Assembly (NCBI RefSeq): GCF_006716645.1
Contig: NZ_VFPL01000001.1
Span: forward strand, 1 to 64,000
Reading direction: 5' to 3'
DNA length: 64,000 nucleotides
Source of the DNA: Arcticibacter tournemirensis
Lineage (GTDB): Bacteria; Bacteroidota; Bacteroidia; Sphingobacteriales; Sphingobacteriaceae
Each line of letters starts with the position of its first letter. Within the stretch, counting starts at the first letter, position 1. This document shows, in pieces, positions 1 to 8,136 of this stretch. The translations under genes were made by a program, and so were the position numbers. The notes under the pieces are model-generated. The model was not told the origin of the DNA. It did not search any database and saw only the letters and a list, made by a program, of their open reading frames with translations.

Positions 1-153
1 CACAGGAAGCTTCGTTTACTTCAAAGGAACTGGCTGCGCTTGAAAAGAAGCTATCCCTTGCAGAGATGAAGATCGCAGCCCTTGAAAAAAGTCATTGCTA
101 TGGCCAACGAAGAATACCGGACAGATCTTAAAAAAAAAGCTGTTACCAGGTGA
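1..153 (+). pseudogene. IS3 orfA C-terminal fragment, frameshifted
   Basis: This is the tail of the small HTH/leucine-zipper protein OrfA, which binds the IS ends and fuses to OrfB by -1 frameshifting. Reading from base 3 gives a Leu/Lys-rich helix that should continue into LEKVIAMANEEYRTD. The run of six A at 85-90 has one base too many, so the frame opened at base 3 stops at 129-131. If one A is removed, the frame runs to TGA at 151-153. Nine consecutive A at 130-138 are a plausible slippage site into orfB, which lies in the -1 frame. This is either a real inactivating insertion or a homopolymer sequencing error. Confidence 0.7.
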
Positions 154-1031
154 TGGCCGAACTGCGGGGAACACGCAAACATTATAGCTTAGCCAATCTT
201 TGCGCGGCATTTGGTTATACCAGGCAGGCCTGGTATAACTATTTAAAAAGATCAGAACTTCAGATTTTTCAGGAGCATATTGTATTGCAGAAAATTAAAG
301 AGATTAGAAAGGAACTGCCTAAAACCGGCTGTATCAAACTTTACAAAGAGCTCAATAATGGTTTTTTGCAGGACTTAGGGATAGCAATGGGCAGAGATGC
401 TGTATTTGACCTGGTTAGAGAGAATGGGATGCTTGTCAAATCCAGCAAAAGGCATGTGTGTACTACCAATTCCTATCACAGGTATAGAATTCATCCTGAT
501 CTGGTGCAACGAAGGCATCCACAGCACGCTGAAGAAATATGGGTGAGTGACATTACTTACATTACCACCATGTCCGGATTCAACTACCTGTCTTTAGTAA
601 CAGATGCGTACTCAAGAAAAATAACAGGGTACTTTCTGTCAGTAAACCTCAAAGCTGAAGGATGTATAAAAGCACTCGATCAGGCACTAGCTGCAAGGAT
701 ATATCCTGAAAACACATTAATACATCACTCGGACAGGGGCACGCAGTATTGTTGTGATGATTATGTGTCCAAACTCAGGCAAAGGGATATCCAGATCAGC
801 ATGACACAAACCGGCAGCCCCTATGACAATGCCATCGCAGAGCGTATTAACGGAATACTTAAAACAGAATTTGATCTTTATAAAACCTTCAAATCTCATA
901 GCCAGGCAAACGCAGCAGTGGATAAGGCCATCTTTAATTATAACAACCTGAGGTTACATGCAAGTTGCAGCTACCAGACTCCGGAACATACCCATAATCA
1001 AGAAAAAACAAATCAAATCACCTTAAATTAA
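150..1031 (+). CDS. IS3-family transposase OrfB (DDE)
   Basis: OrfB is the catalytic half of an IS3-type transposase. The protein has 293 residues including a GTG at 150; ATG at 153 is an alternative, and the real product is probably a frameshift fusion entered at the A-run at 130-138. The N-terminus has the HTH_21-like segment with IKEIRKELPKTGCIKLY. The integrase core shows D134 (WVSDITYI), D195 (HHSDRGTQY) and E231 (YDNAIAERINGILKTE), giving the expected D-D-35-E spacing. orfB is intact, but without a working orfA the copy would depend on a related element elsewhere. Confidence 0.95.
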   Translation: MMAELRGTRKHYSLANLCAAFGYTRQAWYNYLKRSELQIFQEHIVLQKIKEIRKELPKTGCIKLYKELNNGFLQDLGIAMGRDAVFDLVRENGMLVKSSKRHVCTTNSYHRYRIHPDLVQRRHPQHAEEIWVSDITYITTMSGFNYLSLVTDAYSRKITGYFLSVNLKAEGCIKALDQALAARIYPENTLIHHSDRGTQYCCDDYVSKLRQRDIQISMTQTGSPYDNAIAERINGILKTEFDLYKTFKSHSQANAAVDKAIFNYNNLRLHASCSYQTPEHTHNQEKTNQITLN

Positions 1032-1036
1032 AGTTA

Positions 1037-1139
1037 TGTAAACAAATAACAGAAAGAAAACTTAACATTGTAAACCCAACACAGTTATAATAACTTTTGC
1101 TGTAAACACAGAGTAGTAACAACATTTCTTATTGTAAAC
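1037..1139 (+). repeat. Four TGTAAAC boxes at exact 32-bp spacing in the IS 3' end
   Basis: TGTAAAC occurs at 1037-1043, 1069-1075, 1101-1107 and 1133-1139, a step of exactly 32 bp each time. Every copy also has AG at its positions 15-16, so the shared unit is TGTAAAC-N7-AG; the rest of each 32-mer is unrelated. Thirty-two bp is close to three helical turns, so all boxes face the same side of DNA. This suggests protein-binding sites, perhaps for OrfA or the transposase. Confidence 0.8.
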
Positions 1140-1169
1140 TTATTCCAGTATAGGACAGACAAGGCCCGC

Positions 1170-1250
1170 GTTTAAAATAGCGCGCACCTCTATCGCACCT
1201 TTCGCGCACTTTATTCGCACATCGTTCGCTCGGTAAGCGAATAAAGCGCG
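1170..1250 (+). repeat. GC-rich direct repeat and hairpin upstream of the DUF6266 gene
   Basis: Between the IS and the next gene (1158-1335) lies a locally GC-rich stretch with repeated CGCGCAC/TCGCAC words. It ends in a hairpin: CGCGC (1203-1207) plus TTTATTCGC (1210-1218) pairs with GCGAATAAA (1237-1245) plus GCGCG (1246-1250), leaving a 2-nt bulge and an 18-nt loop. I see no gene in it. It could be an intrinsic RNA structure in the leader of the downstream gene. Confidence 0.5.
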
Positions 1251-1335
1251 ATTAAGAACCTTTCTAAATACGAAAAATGAGCTGTCTATTTCAGAAACGG
1301 TCCTTAACTTTATTATACTAAAACTTAATTCGCCA

Positions 1336-1977
1336 ATGGCTCGTTTAGACAGAAAGGGCTCTTTCAGATTACATGGAAAGCTCGACACCTCCGTTTTCTG
1401 CACCTGGAGGGATATTGATTATATGAGACGCCTTCCCAACAAAACAAAAAGTGAACCGTCTCAGGCACAGATTGCCAACAGGGCTAAATTTGCGTTCGTT
1501 CATGACTGGCTCGAAAGCATCAATGACCTCATTAAAGTAACTTTTGACACCTATTCGCCCAAAATGACAGGAAGAATGGCAGCCCAATCTTACACCATGA
1601 GAAATGCCGTTAAAGGGGAGTATCCTGATTTTGAAATTGATTACCCTGCGGCCCTTATCAGCTGCGGACGTTTAGCCGGGGTAACCAATCCAAAGGTGTC
1701 GTTACCTGAGCCGGGTATTCTTCAAATCAATTGGGATAAAATTGTTGCCGACCGGGGCAAAAGCCATTGTAATGACATTTTGGTATTCGCGTTGGCTCCT
1801 GAATCAGAAAATGTTACGTTTACAGTTGGACAGGCAACCAGGGATAAGGGTACGTACTTATATAAAATCCCCAGGGAGTTTATCGGCAAGACTGCTTATG
1901 TTTATATTGCGTTTAAATCTTTTTCAAATAATGACGTTTCTACCAGTCAGTACCTTGGATCGATAATCCTTGAATAA
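1336..1977 (+). CDS. DUF6266 family protein
   Basis: The protein has 213 residues, function unknown. It resembles the DUF6266 proteins common in Sphingobacteriaceae: a short N-terminal segment with Lys-Leu-Asp and Trp-Arg-Asp-Ile-Asp-Tyr-Met-Arg, a middle helical part (NRAKFAFVHDWLESINDL), and a C-terminal beta-rich half ending in an Ig-like strand pattern. There is no signal peptide or membrane segment. The ATG at 1336 is the first in frame and matches the usual family start. It sits next to an IS and behind a GC-rich hairpin, so this may be an accessory gene. The family assignment is by recall of sequence pattern. Confidence 0.7.
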   Translation: MARLDRKGSFRLHGKLDTSVFCTWRDIDYMRRLPNKTKSEPSQAQIANRAKFAFVHDWLESINDLIKVTFDTYSPKMTGRMAAQSYTMRNAVKGEYPDFEIDYPAALISCGRLAGVTNPKVSLPEPGILQINWDKIVADRGKSHCNDILVFALAPESENVTFTVGQATRDKGTYLYKIPREFIGKTAYVYIAFKSFSNNDVSTSQYLGSIILE

Positions 1978-2001
1978 CAGCGAAGGGAGGAATAATATTT
2001 T

Positions 2002-2009
2002 TAACTTTG
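2002..2009 (+). promoter_or_regulatory. Putative -7 box (TAACTTTG) for the holin-like gene
   Basis: TAACTTTG matches the Bacteroidetes -7 consensus TAnnTTTG and ends five bases before the ATG at 2014. Transcription would then start at or next to the start codon, giving a leaderless or nearly leaderless mRNA. No good -33 element is visible. Confidence 0.45.
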
Positions 2010-2013
2010 TGTT

Positions 2014-2346
2014 ATGCGAATTATTATAGAAATACTTTTAACGGGCATAGCCGTGTCGGTTGCTGCTTTTCTTGTACCAGGTGTTTATGTTGACGGTTTT
2101 CTGAATGCTATTATTGCAGGCCTTCTTATCGCTTTGGTCAATGCGACTATCGGAACCCTGTTACGGCTTTTCACCCTGCCAATAAATATCCTTTCTTTAG
2201 GCCTAATGTCTTTCATTATTTCTGTGTTGATGGTGCTTCTGGTCGACAGCTTTATGAAAGGGTTTAATACATCGGGATTTCTTTCAGCCCTGATATTTGC
2301 TGCTGTCCTGTCTTTAATAAAAATGGTGTTTGGCGCGTTGAAGTAA
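2014..2346 (+). CDS. Phage-holin superfamily IV (PF04020-like) membrane protein
   Basis: This is a 110-residue, very hydrophobic inner-membrane protein with four predicted membrane spans (about 3-22, 27-48, 54-76 and 86-108). A Gly/Asn/Pro-containing link (VNATIGTLLRLFTLPINIL) is typical of the four-TM 'phage holin family' proteins found in many non-phage chromosomes. No lysin or phage gene is nearby, so a lysis role is unlikely; function is unknown. It is oriented with the DUF6266 gene (36 bp apart) but appears to have its own promoter. Confidence 0.8.
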   Translation: MRIIIEILLTGIAVSVAAFLVPGVYVDGFLNAIIAGLLIALVNATIGTLLRLFTLPINILSLGLMSFIISVLMVLLVDSFMKGFNTSGFLSALIFAAVLSLIKMVFGALK

Positions 2347-2382
2347 CAATTATTTCGATCGCTGTCTATACAGATAAGTACT

Positions 2383-4499
2383 TTATTTTTCCGCCAATGC
2401 ATTCTGCACGCTTGGAGCTTTATCGCTTTGTACTTTTTCTAACACTGCCCTGTTGTCTCTGCTCTGAAAAACTTTCTTTAATATAGCTACAGCTCCCGCC
2501 CGAACATATGAACGCCCGTCATTCACTGCCATACTTTTTACTTTATCGTAAAGTCCGGCCTTTTCTTCGTCGTTTAATTTCGGGATAAAGTTAACAGCCC
2601 GTAACCGCAGTTCCCAGTTTTTATCGTCCAGTGCTTTTATCATAGTTTCTCTGGCTGCTTTTTCGGCAGGCATTTTTTCAAGCGCCTGCAAAGCTTCCAA
2701 CCTGTCCATAAAAAGGGGAGCATGGGTATACTGGAAAATATTCTGCGATAAAGTCTTTGCTTCCTTCTTAGTGGCAAGCAGATATTTTTCGGCATCTACA
2801 TTCACCAGCTCTGGTTCGGCTGGTACGTCAAAGCTAAAATTCTGAGATTGTTTGTCTGCCACAACTTCCTTACGCTCAGTATTACCGGATACATAAATAT
2901 CTATGGCCATAGGCAAGCGATATAATGGAACTTTACTAAGGTCCTGCTGCTGAACTACGCTTACGATTACCTTCTTTGCTGCTGCATCGTACCGGGTATC
3001 GATCTTCAACACTGGATGCCCGGACGCCAGGAACCATTGGTTGAAAAACCAGTTAAGATCCTCGCCTGTCACTTCCTCAAAGGCCATCCTCAAATCATCT
3101 ATTTCGGCAGTCTTATAGGCGTTCCTTGTCAAATAGAGGTGAAGGGATTTAAAAAAGGCTTCATCGCCCACTGTTTTACGTAACATGTGAAGAATGCGCC
3201 CACCCTTCTGATAGCTCACTGCATCAAACATCTGATCGCGATCGGCGTAATTAAAACGGATCACATCGGCATCTTTCCCCTGTGTAGAAGTAAGGTAAGT
3301 TTGCAAATCCTTCCAGCCATACTGGTCGGCATGGTCCCTCCCATACTTATGTTCATTCCAGAGATACTCACCGTATGTGGCAAACGATTCATTAAGCGGA
3401 AGGTTCGCCCATGATTCGGCAGTTACCAGGTCGCCGAACCAGTGGTGAAACAGCTCGTGTGAGATGATATCTTCATAACTCTCGTCCAGATACTGTTCTT
3501 TCGTCATATTCATCCTTTCAAACAGAACGGTTGCTGTAGTATTTTCCATCGCGCCGCCCTGAAAGTCGCGCACAACGATTTGGGAATATTTTTCCCATGG
3601 GTAAGGTACGCCCGTTTTATTTGAGAAGAACTCTATCATCCCGGGAGTTTTACCAAAGATGAGCCTCGCGTTTTTGGCGAAAGCTGGCTCCATGTAATAG
3701 CTTACTTCTTTACCCTTCCAGCTGTCCTTCACAATGTCGAATTTGCCTGCGGCAACCATGGTCAGGTATGTAGAATGGCGGTTTGCTCCTGGCGCCATGT
3801 GTCGGTGCGTGTACCGTCTCCATTGTCTGAGGAGAAATCCAGTATACCGTTTGAAAGAGTGACCATGCTGTCGGAACAGTGAGACTGATTTCCTGGGTCA
3901 TCTTCTCGTTGCGGCCAATCGATTGTAGGAAACCAGGCTGAGTTCGACTCTGTTTCTCCCTGCGTCCAGAACTGCCTCGGTTTATCGGTTTCCTTCCCCC
4001 GGGGGTTAATAAAGTAAAACCCGCGGTCGCCCGATGAGTTAATGTCTTCGCCCACCTTTAGTTTATCGGGCATGGCTACATACTGGATATACAGCGTGTA
4101 CTTTTCATCCCGGGTATACACTTTATCAAGAGATATCCTGAGCTTCTTGCGATCATAAGTATACTTCAGGGGCTTGAGACTTTCGTCCTTGAGAAGCAAT
4201 GCTACCTGCTCTACTTTAAATCCTTTGGCATTTAATATTACCGAATCGGAGGAGTAAAACCATGGCTTCGCCTGTATAAAAGCCTTACCTTTAACATAGG
4301 CACTGTCCCAGTCGAACTTAAGGTCGAGCTTCGTGTGGATAATATCGGTTAATCTGGGGTAGCTGCCTCTATATATATTCGCGCCCGGAGCATTGGCACT
4401 TACAGTAACGGGATCCATCACCACCTTCTGTGTGGTTGAACACGATATTGAAAAAAATATGCACAGTGCTATGCAGCACCAATAATTCTGTATTTTCAT
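2383..4499 (-). pseudogene. M1-family aminopeptidase lipoprotein, split by a frameshift
   Basis: A zinc aminopeptidase of family M1 (about 705 residues if restored) is read in two frames: 4499-3762 and 3798-2383. The first part has a lipoprotein signal (FSISC, Cys at about 20) and the N-terminal beta domain. The second has GGAMEN, the zinc site HELFH (HExxH), the third ligand Glu 19 residues later (LNESF), and a C-terminal helical repeat domain. The frames meet at 3782-3784, a T triplet (AAA in the mRNA); one added base restores QEQNRHSTYLTM. All active-site residues are intact, so either a recent mutation or a homopolymer sequencing error is likely. It lies 28 bp downstream of the TlpA-like gene, probably in one operon. 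Confidence 0.85.
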
Positions 4500-4527
4500 T
4501 AAAAAGCTTGTCTTTTACCGGTATATA

Positions 4528-5796
4528 TCAGGACTCCCGAAGCAAATCGTTTATCTGTTTTTCGAATTCCATAACAAAATCAGTGTAGTGTTTACCGGTA
4601 CCCGGGCCACTGAAGCCGGTGTGAATACTTCTGACTTTCCCCCTCTTGTCGATAACAATCGTGGTGGGGAAGGCTTTAAACTCATTCAGGGCCGGCATAC
4701 TTTTCAAAGCTTCTTTGTTGGTATACCCGGTGAGAAGAATCGGATAGGTTATATCAAGCCGGTCTCTCAGCTGCTGAAGACTCTTTTTTGAGCGTTCGGT
4801 ATCTGTAGTTCTTTCATAAGCCAGTCCAACTACTTCCACTCCTTTGCTTTTATTCTTTTTATAAAAGGGGGCGAGGTATCCGGATTCATCCATGCAATTA
4901 GGGCACCATGAACCCAGGAACTGAACTATAACTACCTTGTTTTTAAACCGGGAACTGGAGAGAGAAACGTTATTGCCATTCAGGTCGGGGAAATTAAAAT
5001 CTATTGTTGAATAGCCCGGCTTAAGCCTCGTCAGCGAGTAAGCATCGGGAAGCATCGCGTTAGGGTCTTTTTTTGCAGTCCAGTTATCTACTGATGAAAG
5101 ACCCGCATAGAACTTCCCGTCTATAATCGTATTACCTTTAACCCTTCCGGTGAACAGGAATGCATGTGATCCGTCAAACGTAGACAGGAAAAGCTTATCG
5201 CCCGAAAGTGCCCCTTCCAGATAGCGGTAGTCGCCTGTAGTGGTTAAAAAAGTGCCTGTAACTTTTGTAGAATCCTGAGTAAACTCACCGACAGCAATAG
5301 TGGTATCCTTTCCGTCGGAACTTACAAATGTGGACGACCATCTTCCGGTAACATTCTGCCCTGATCCGTCACCTGAAACAAGGAACCTGCTTGTAACACC
5401 ATGTTCTGCAGCAAACTCCATTGCTACCTCTTTACCAGGCAGATGCCTGATCCACTTCCCGTTCAGGCCCGAAGAGCTAAACTCAGCTTTTATTTCTGAG
5501 TCGAACAAGGGTAGCTTAATCGTAACAGAATCATTGCTTACACTGATATCGTCTACCCTGAACCGCTCGCCGGCATTTGTTATATAAATTACCTTTCGGC
5601 CGCTGGTATCGCTCACAATAAAATTAAAAGGAATCTCGGTTCCCGATTCAGTCTTCAGGGTAGCTCTCCAGGTGCCATTTTCCAAACCTTCTGATGATTT
5701 ACCGCAACTGAAAAAAAGCGTTGCCGACCACAAAAGAGCAATTAGAAAAGAGTAGATTTTTAAATGATTTGCTTTACGTTTTATTTGATGAGGCAT
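4528..5796 (-). CDS. Thioredoxin-fold (TlpA/AhpC-TSA-like) lipoprotein
   Basis: The protein has 422 residues. The signal peptide ends in the lipobox LFFSC (Cys31), so it is a membrane-anchored periplasmic lipoprotein. Residues about 38-245 are beta-rich (DUF4369-like or lipocalin-like, repeated G-x-W and G-x-F strands). Residues about 262-420 are a thioredoxin domain with the redox motif WCPNC (297-301), a TlpA-type CxxC. It should reduce or exchange disulfides in the periplasm, but the partner is unknown. The M1 peptidase follows on the same strand after 28 bp. Confidence 0.88.
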   Translation of the reverse strand: MPHQIKRKANHLKIYSFLIALLWSATLFFSCGKSSEGLENGTWRATLKTESGTEIPFNFIVSDTSGRKVIYITNAGERFRVDDISVSNDSVTIKLPLFDSEIKAEFSSSGLNGKWIRHLPGKEVAMEFAAEHGVTSRFLVSGDGSGQNVTGRWSSTFVSSDGKDTTIAVGEFTQDSTKVTGTFLTTTGDYRYLEGALSGDKLFLSTFDGSHAFLFTGRVKGNTIIDGKFYAGLSSVDNWTAKKDPNAMLPDAYSLTRLKPGYSTIDFNFPDLNGNNVSLSSSRFKNKVVIVQFLGSWCPNCMDESGYLAPFYKKNKSKGVEVVGLAYERTTDTERSKKSLQQLRDRLDITYPILLTGYTNKEALKSMPALNEFKAFPTTIVIDKRGKVRSIHTGFSGPGTGKHYTDFVMEFEKQINDLLRES

Positions 5797-5866
5797 GTTC
5801 TTAATGTCTAATCCACAGTGAATTTCATGAATAGTGTAATCTAGCAGCCATCAGCAAAAATAAATA

Positions 5867-6361
5867 TTACTTTGCTTCGCGTATTTTTCGTTCGATCGCT
5901 GTAGTAGAATAACCGTCTATATATGTAATAGTTTTTACTTCTCCGCCGTTTTGCATTACCACATCAGCGCCTACAATCGTGTCGATGGTATAGTCAGCAC
6001 CCTTTACCAGGATGTCTGGCTTAATGGCCGTTATCAGATTCAGAGGAGTAGCTTCTCCGAACAATACTACTGCATCTACAAAGAAAAGTGAGGCAAGGAT
6101 TAAAGTTCTGGAATGCTGATCGGTAATAGGCCGTGCCGCCCCTTTCAACTCGGATACGGACTGATCCGTATTTACGCCAATAATGAGTTTATTTCCCATG
6201 CTGGCTGCTTTCGCAAGATAATCTATATGGCCCAGATGCAGCAGATCGAAACAACCATTTGTAAAAACAATCTTGTTACCCTGAAACTTCCAGATGTTCA
6301 CCATGGGCAGAAGCTGATCAAGACTTCTTACCTTGCTATTCACAACATCTAATTTATCCAT
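5867..6361 (-). CDS. rfaE2: D-glycero-beta-D-manno-heptose 1-phosphate adenylyltransferase
   Basis: This 164-residue cytidylyltransferase-fold enzyme corresponds to the C-terminal half of E. coli HldE (HldC/RfaE domain II). It makes ADP-heptose from heptose 1-phosphate and ATP for LPS core. The nucleotide-binding HxGH signature is HLGH (42-45) after TNGCFDLL, and the family motif VKGADYTIDTIVGAD is present. The kinase half is not fused. The sedoheptulose isomerase of the same pathway (gmhA) is at 53959 in this window. Confidence 0.93.
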   Translation of the reverse strand: MDKLDVVNSKVRSLDQLLPMVNIWKFQGNKIVFTNGCFDLLHLGHIDYLAKAASMGNKLIIGVNTDQSVSELKGAARPITDQHSRTLILASLFFVDAVVLFGEATPLNLITAIKPDILVKGADYTIDTIVGADVVMQNGGEVKTITYIDGYSTTAIERKIREAK

Positions 6362-6442
6362 TAGCGGCTCTCCTGTTTAATGAGTGCAATCTACACAAAC
6401 ATATATAAAATCCGGAGCAATATAGAGGTTAATGTACAACGT

Positions 6443-6793
6443 CTACCTGATCAGATGATTGTTATCATCTGGAAAAACGAGAATTGGCTGATACTTCCTT
6501 GCTTCGTCCATTGGAAGGGAACCATAAGACATAATGATCACGATATCGCCAACCTGCGCCAGCCTCGCACATGAACCATTAAGGCAAACTATGCCTGAGC
6601 CTCTTTCGCCTTTAATCACGTATGTTTCAAAACGGGCTCCGTTATTGTTGTTTACAACCTGAACTTTTTCATTGGGAATGATGTTCGCGGCGTCTATTAA
6701 GTCTTCGTCTATAGTGATACTTCCCACATAATTCAATTCAGCCTGCGTTACCTTCACCCGATGTATCTTCGACTTCAAAACCTGAATAATCAT
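6443..6793 (-). CDS. panD: Aspartate 1-decarboxylase
   Basis: The enzyme converts aspartate to beta-alanine for pantothenate. It is 116 residues, the usual size. It is made as a proenzyme that cleaves itself before Ser25 in YVGS (Gly24-Ser25) to form the pyruvoyl cofactor. Arg54-type and Tyr58-type region is seen as [14 protein letters not shown]. The partner gene panC is on the same strand upstream, separated by 214 bp that consist largely of 7-bp repeat tracts. Confidence 0.96.
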   Translation of the reverse strand: MIIQVLKSKIHRVKVTQAELNYVGSITIDEDLIDAANIIPNEKVQVVNNNNGARFETYVIKGERGSGIVCLNGSCARLAQVGDIVIIMSYGSLPMDEARKYQPILVFPDDNNHLIR

Positions 6794-6813
6794 AAGGCAA
6801 AATTACTAAAAGT

Positions 6814-6925
6814 GTTACAAGTTATATGCTTCAAGTTGTAAGCGGGAGGTAATATTATTAGTATCAGGTATTTAGTATCAAGTATCAAGAGATACGGGTT
6901 GTAAGTTGCGGGTTGTGAGTTGTGG
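6814..6925 (+). repeat. 112-bp degenerate tract with strict 7-bp period
   Basis: Sixteen consecutive heptamers fill the panD-panC gap: GTTACAA, GTTATAT, GCTTCAA, GTTGTAA, GCGGGAG, GTAATAT, TATTAGT, ATCAGGT, ATTTAGT, ATCAAGT, ATCAAGA, GATACGG, GTTGTAA, GTTGCGG, GTTGTGA, GTTGTGG. The word drifts along the tract (GTTxxxx, then ATCAAGT, then GTTGTGA) while the phase is kept. It begins 20 bp upstream of the panD start. No coding potential. Confidence 0.85.
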
Positions 6926-6965
6926 GAGGCAGTTAGCTTTCGGCGATCAGTTTACTGGACAAGTC

Positions 6966-7000
6966 CATAATTTATAACCCATAATTCATAACACAATAAG
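6966..7000 (+). repeat. 35-bp heptamer tract next to the panC stop
   Basis: Five heptamers CATAATT, TATAACC, CATAATT, CATAACA, CAATAAG end 7 bp before the panC stop codon. Same 7-bp period as the neighbouring tract but a different word. Confidence 0.75.
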
Positions 7001-7007
7001 CCGACTG

Positions 7008-7847
7008 CTACTTCAGCAAGATGTTGTCAATAAGACGGGTTTCACCTACTTTTGCGGCTACAAGAGCAACGATACTGCCCACATCTTTCGATGTTGCGGG
7101 TTGCAGGGTTTCTGCGTCGTAAATTTCAAAGTAGTCGAGTTCCACTCCTTCGCTTGCTGATAAAAACGCGATAGCATCTGATTTAAGTTCATCAAGGCTC
7201 TTCACACTAAAGTGATCCTTTGCACTATTCAGCGATGCCGACAGAGCGAGGGCATTATGCCTTTCGCTGGAGGAAAGGTGGATATTGCGCGAACTGAGTG
7301 CCAGGCCATCCTCTTCCCGTTTTATCGGACACATCACTAGTTTAACCGGGATGTTCAGCATTTTAACCATGCTCCGGAGAATCAGAACCTGCTGAAAATC
7401 TTTCTGACCAAAAAACGCGACATCTGGTTTTACAATGTCAAAAAACTTCTTCACAACCTGCGTTACTCCCTGATAGTGGCCGGGCCTGATTTTTCCCTCA
7501 AGTACATTTTCCAGATATCCCAGATCGAGATGCCAGCTTTCTCCGGGTTCGTACATCTCTTCGACTGAAGGCAGAAATAAAATATCTACATCGGCACCTC
7601 TTAGCTTTTCAATATCTGCGTCTACAGGTCTAGGGTACTTCTCAAGATCGGCAGGATCATTAAACTGGGTAGGGTTTACAAAAATGCTGCAAACAATTAC
7701 ATCAGACTGTCGTCGTGCAATATCTATTAATGATAAATGCCCCTCGTGTAAGGCTCCCATAGTTGGAACGAAACCTATACTTTTTTTCTGCTCCCTCAAC
7801 TCATTAAGGAATTTTGACAATGCTGACTTTGATGTAAATATTTTCAA
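7008..7847 (-). CDS. panC: Pantothenate synthetase (pantoate--beta-alanine ligase)
   Basis: The enzyme joins pantoate and beta-alanine using ATP. The open frame extends to 7928, but the first 27 codons look unlike the family. The natural N-terminus, KIFTSKSALSKFL, starts at a TTG codon at 7845-7847, giving about 280 residues, the normal length. Family signatures seen are FVPTMGALHEGHLSLI (HxGH), FGQKDFQQ and SSRN. It is divergent from the glycogen-synthase-like gene; the shared upstream region is about 290 bp. Confidence 0.95.
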   Translation of the reverse strand: MKIFTSKSALSKFLNELREQKKSIGFVPTMGALHEGHLSLIDIARRQSDVIVCSIFVNPTQFNDPADLEKYPRPVDADIEKLRGADVDILFLPSVEEMYEPGESWHLDLGYLENVLEGKIRPGHYQGVTQVVKKFFDIVKPDVAFFGQKDFQQVLILRSMVKMLNIPVKLVMCPIKREEDGLALSSRNIHLSSSERHNALALSASLNSAKDHFSVKSLDELKSDAIAFLSASEGVELDYFEIYDAETLQPATSKDVGSIVALVAAKVGETRLIDNILLK

Positions 7848-8089
7848 ATTAATAAAAGCTATCAGCCGTGGGCAATTAGCAATCAGCTCTGTGCCTACCA
7901 CTGTTTTTATGATATTTCCGTTCAGCAAGCAGTTCCGGAAAACAGATCTGTCTGCTACTGCAAATTAAGCAATAAAAACACTTCGTGTTAGTGCCTTTTT
8001 GCTTTATGTTTCAGCCGGCAAAGGTGCTGATTACAAAAAAAATATGCAAGACTCTTGCGTAAATCGTTGATATATCATAATATAATGAG

Positions 8090-8097
8090 TATATTTG
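8090..8097 (+). promoter_or_regulatory. Putative promoter of the glycogen-synthase-like gene
   Basis: The -7 box TATATTTG at 8090-8097 has a TTG at 67-69 (8067-8069) about 20 bp upstream as a -33 candidate. A roughly 35-nt leader to the ATG at 8137 follows. Confidence 0.55.
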
Positions 8098-8136
8098 CAG
8101 TCCCAAATTCTATTCTTAAACATTTAACATTTGGAG

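Larger units (their letters stand above)
1..1157 (+). mobile_element. IS3-family insertion sequence, 5' end outside the window
   Basis: The element consists of the tail of orfA, an intact DDE orfB and a non-coding 3' region. The left end lies before base 1. The right end is not certain; I place it at about 1157 because the last of four phased TGTAAAC boxes is followed there by a CA-ending sequence (reverse complement starts TGTCCTATACTG), which fits an IS3-type terminus. No target duplication can be tested because the left flank is missing. Confidence 0.8.

Noticed and set aside
1037-1139. CRISPR-like array because of the regular 32-bp step
   Set aside because: Only 7 bases plus AG are repeated, there are no 25-40 bp repeats, and it sits in an IS end with no cas genes.
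2014-2346. Prophage remnant because of the holin-like protein next to an IS
   Set aside because: No other phage gene, and four-TM proteins of this superfamily are ordinary chromosomal genes.
2383-3798. C-terminal half of the M1 peptidase as an independent gene starting at MAPGANRHST
   Set aside because: The N-terminal half on the same strand matches the missing part of the family and the frames meet precisely, so one frameshifted gene is simpler.
7848-7928. Extended N-terminus of PanC from ATG 7928
   Set aside because: The additional 27 residues do not fit the family, which starts at the KIFTS segment behind the TTG at 7847.
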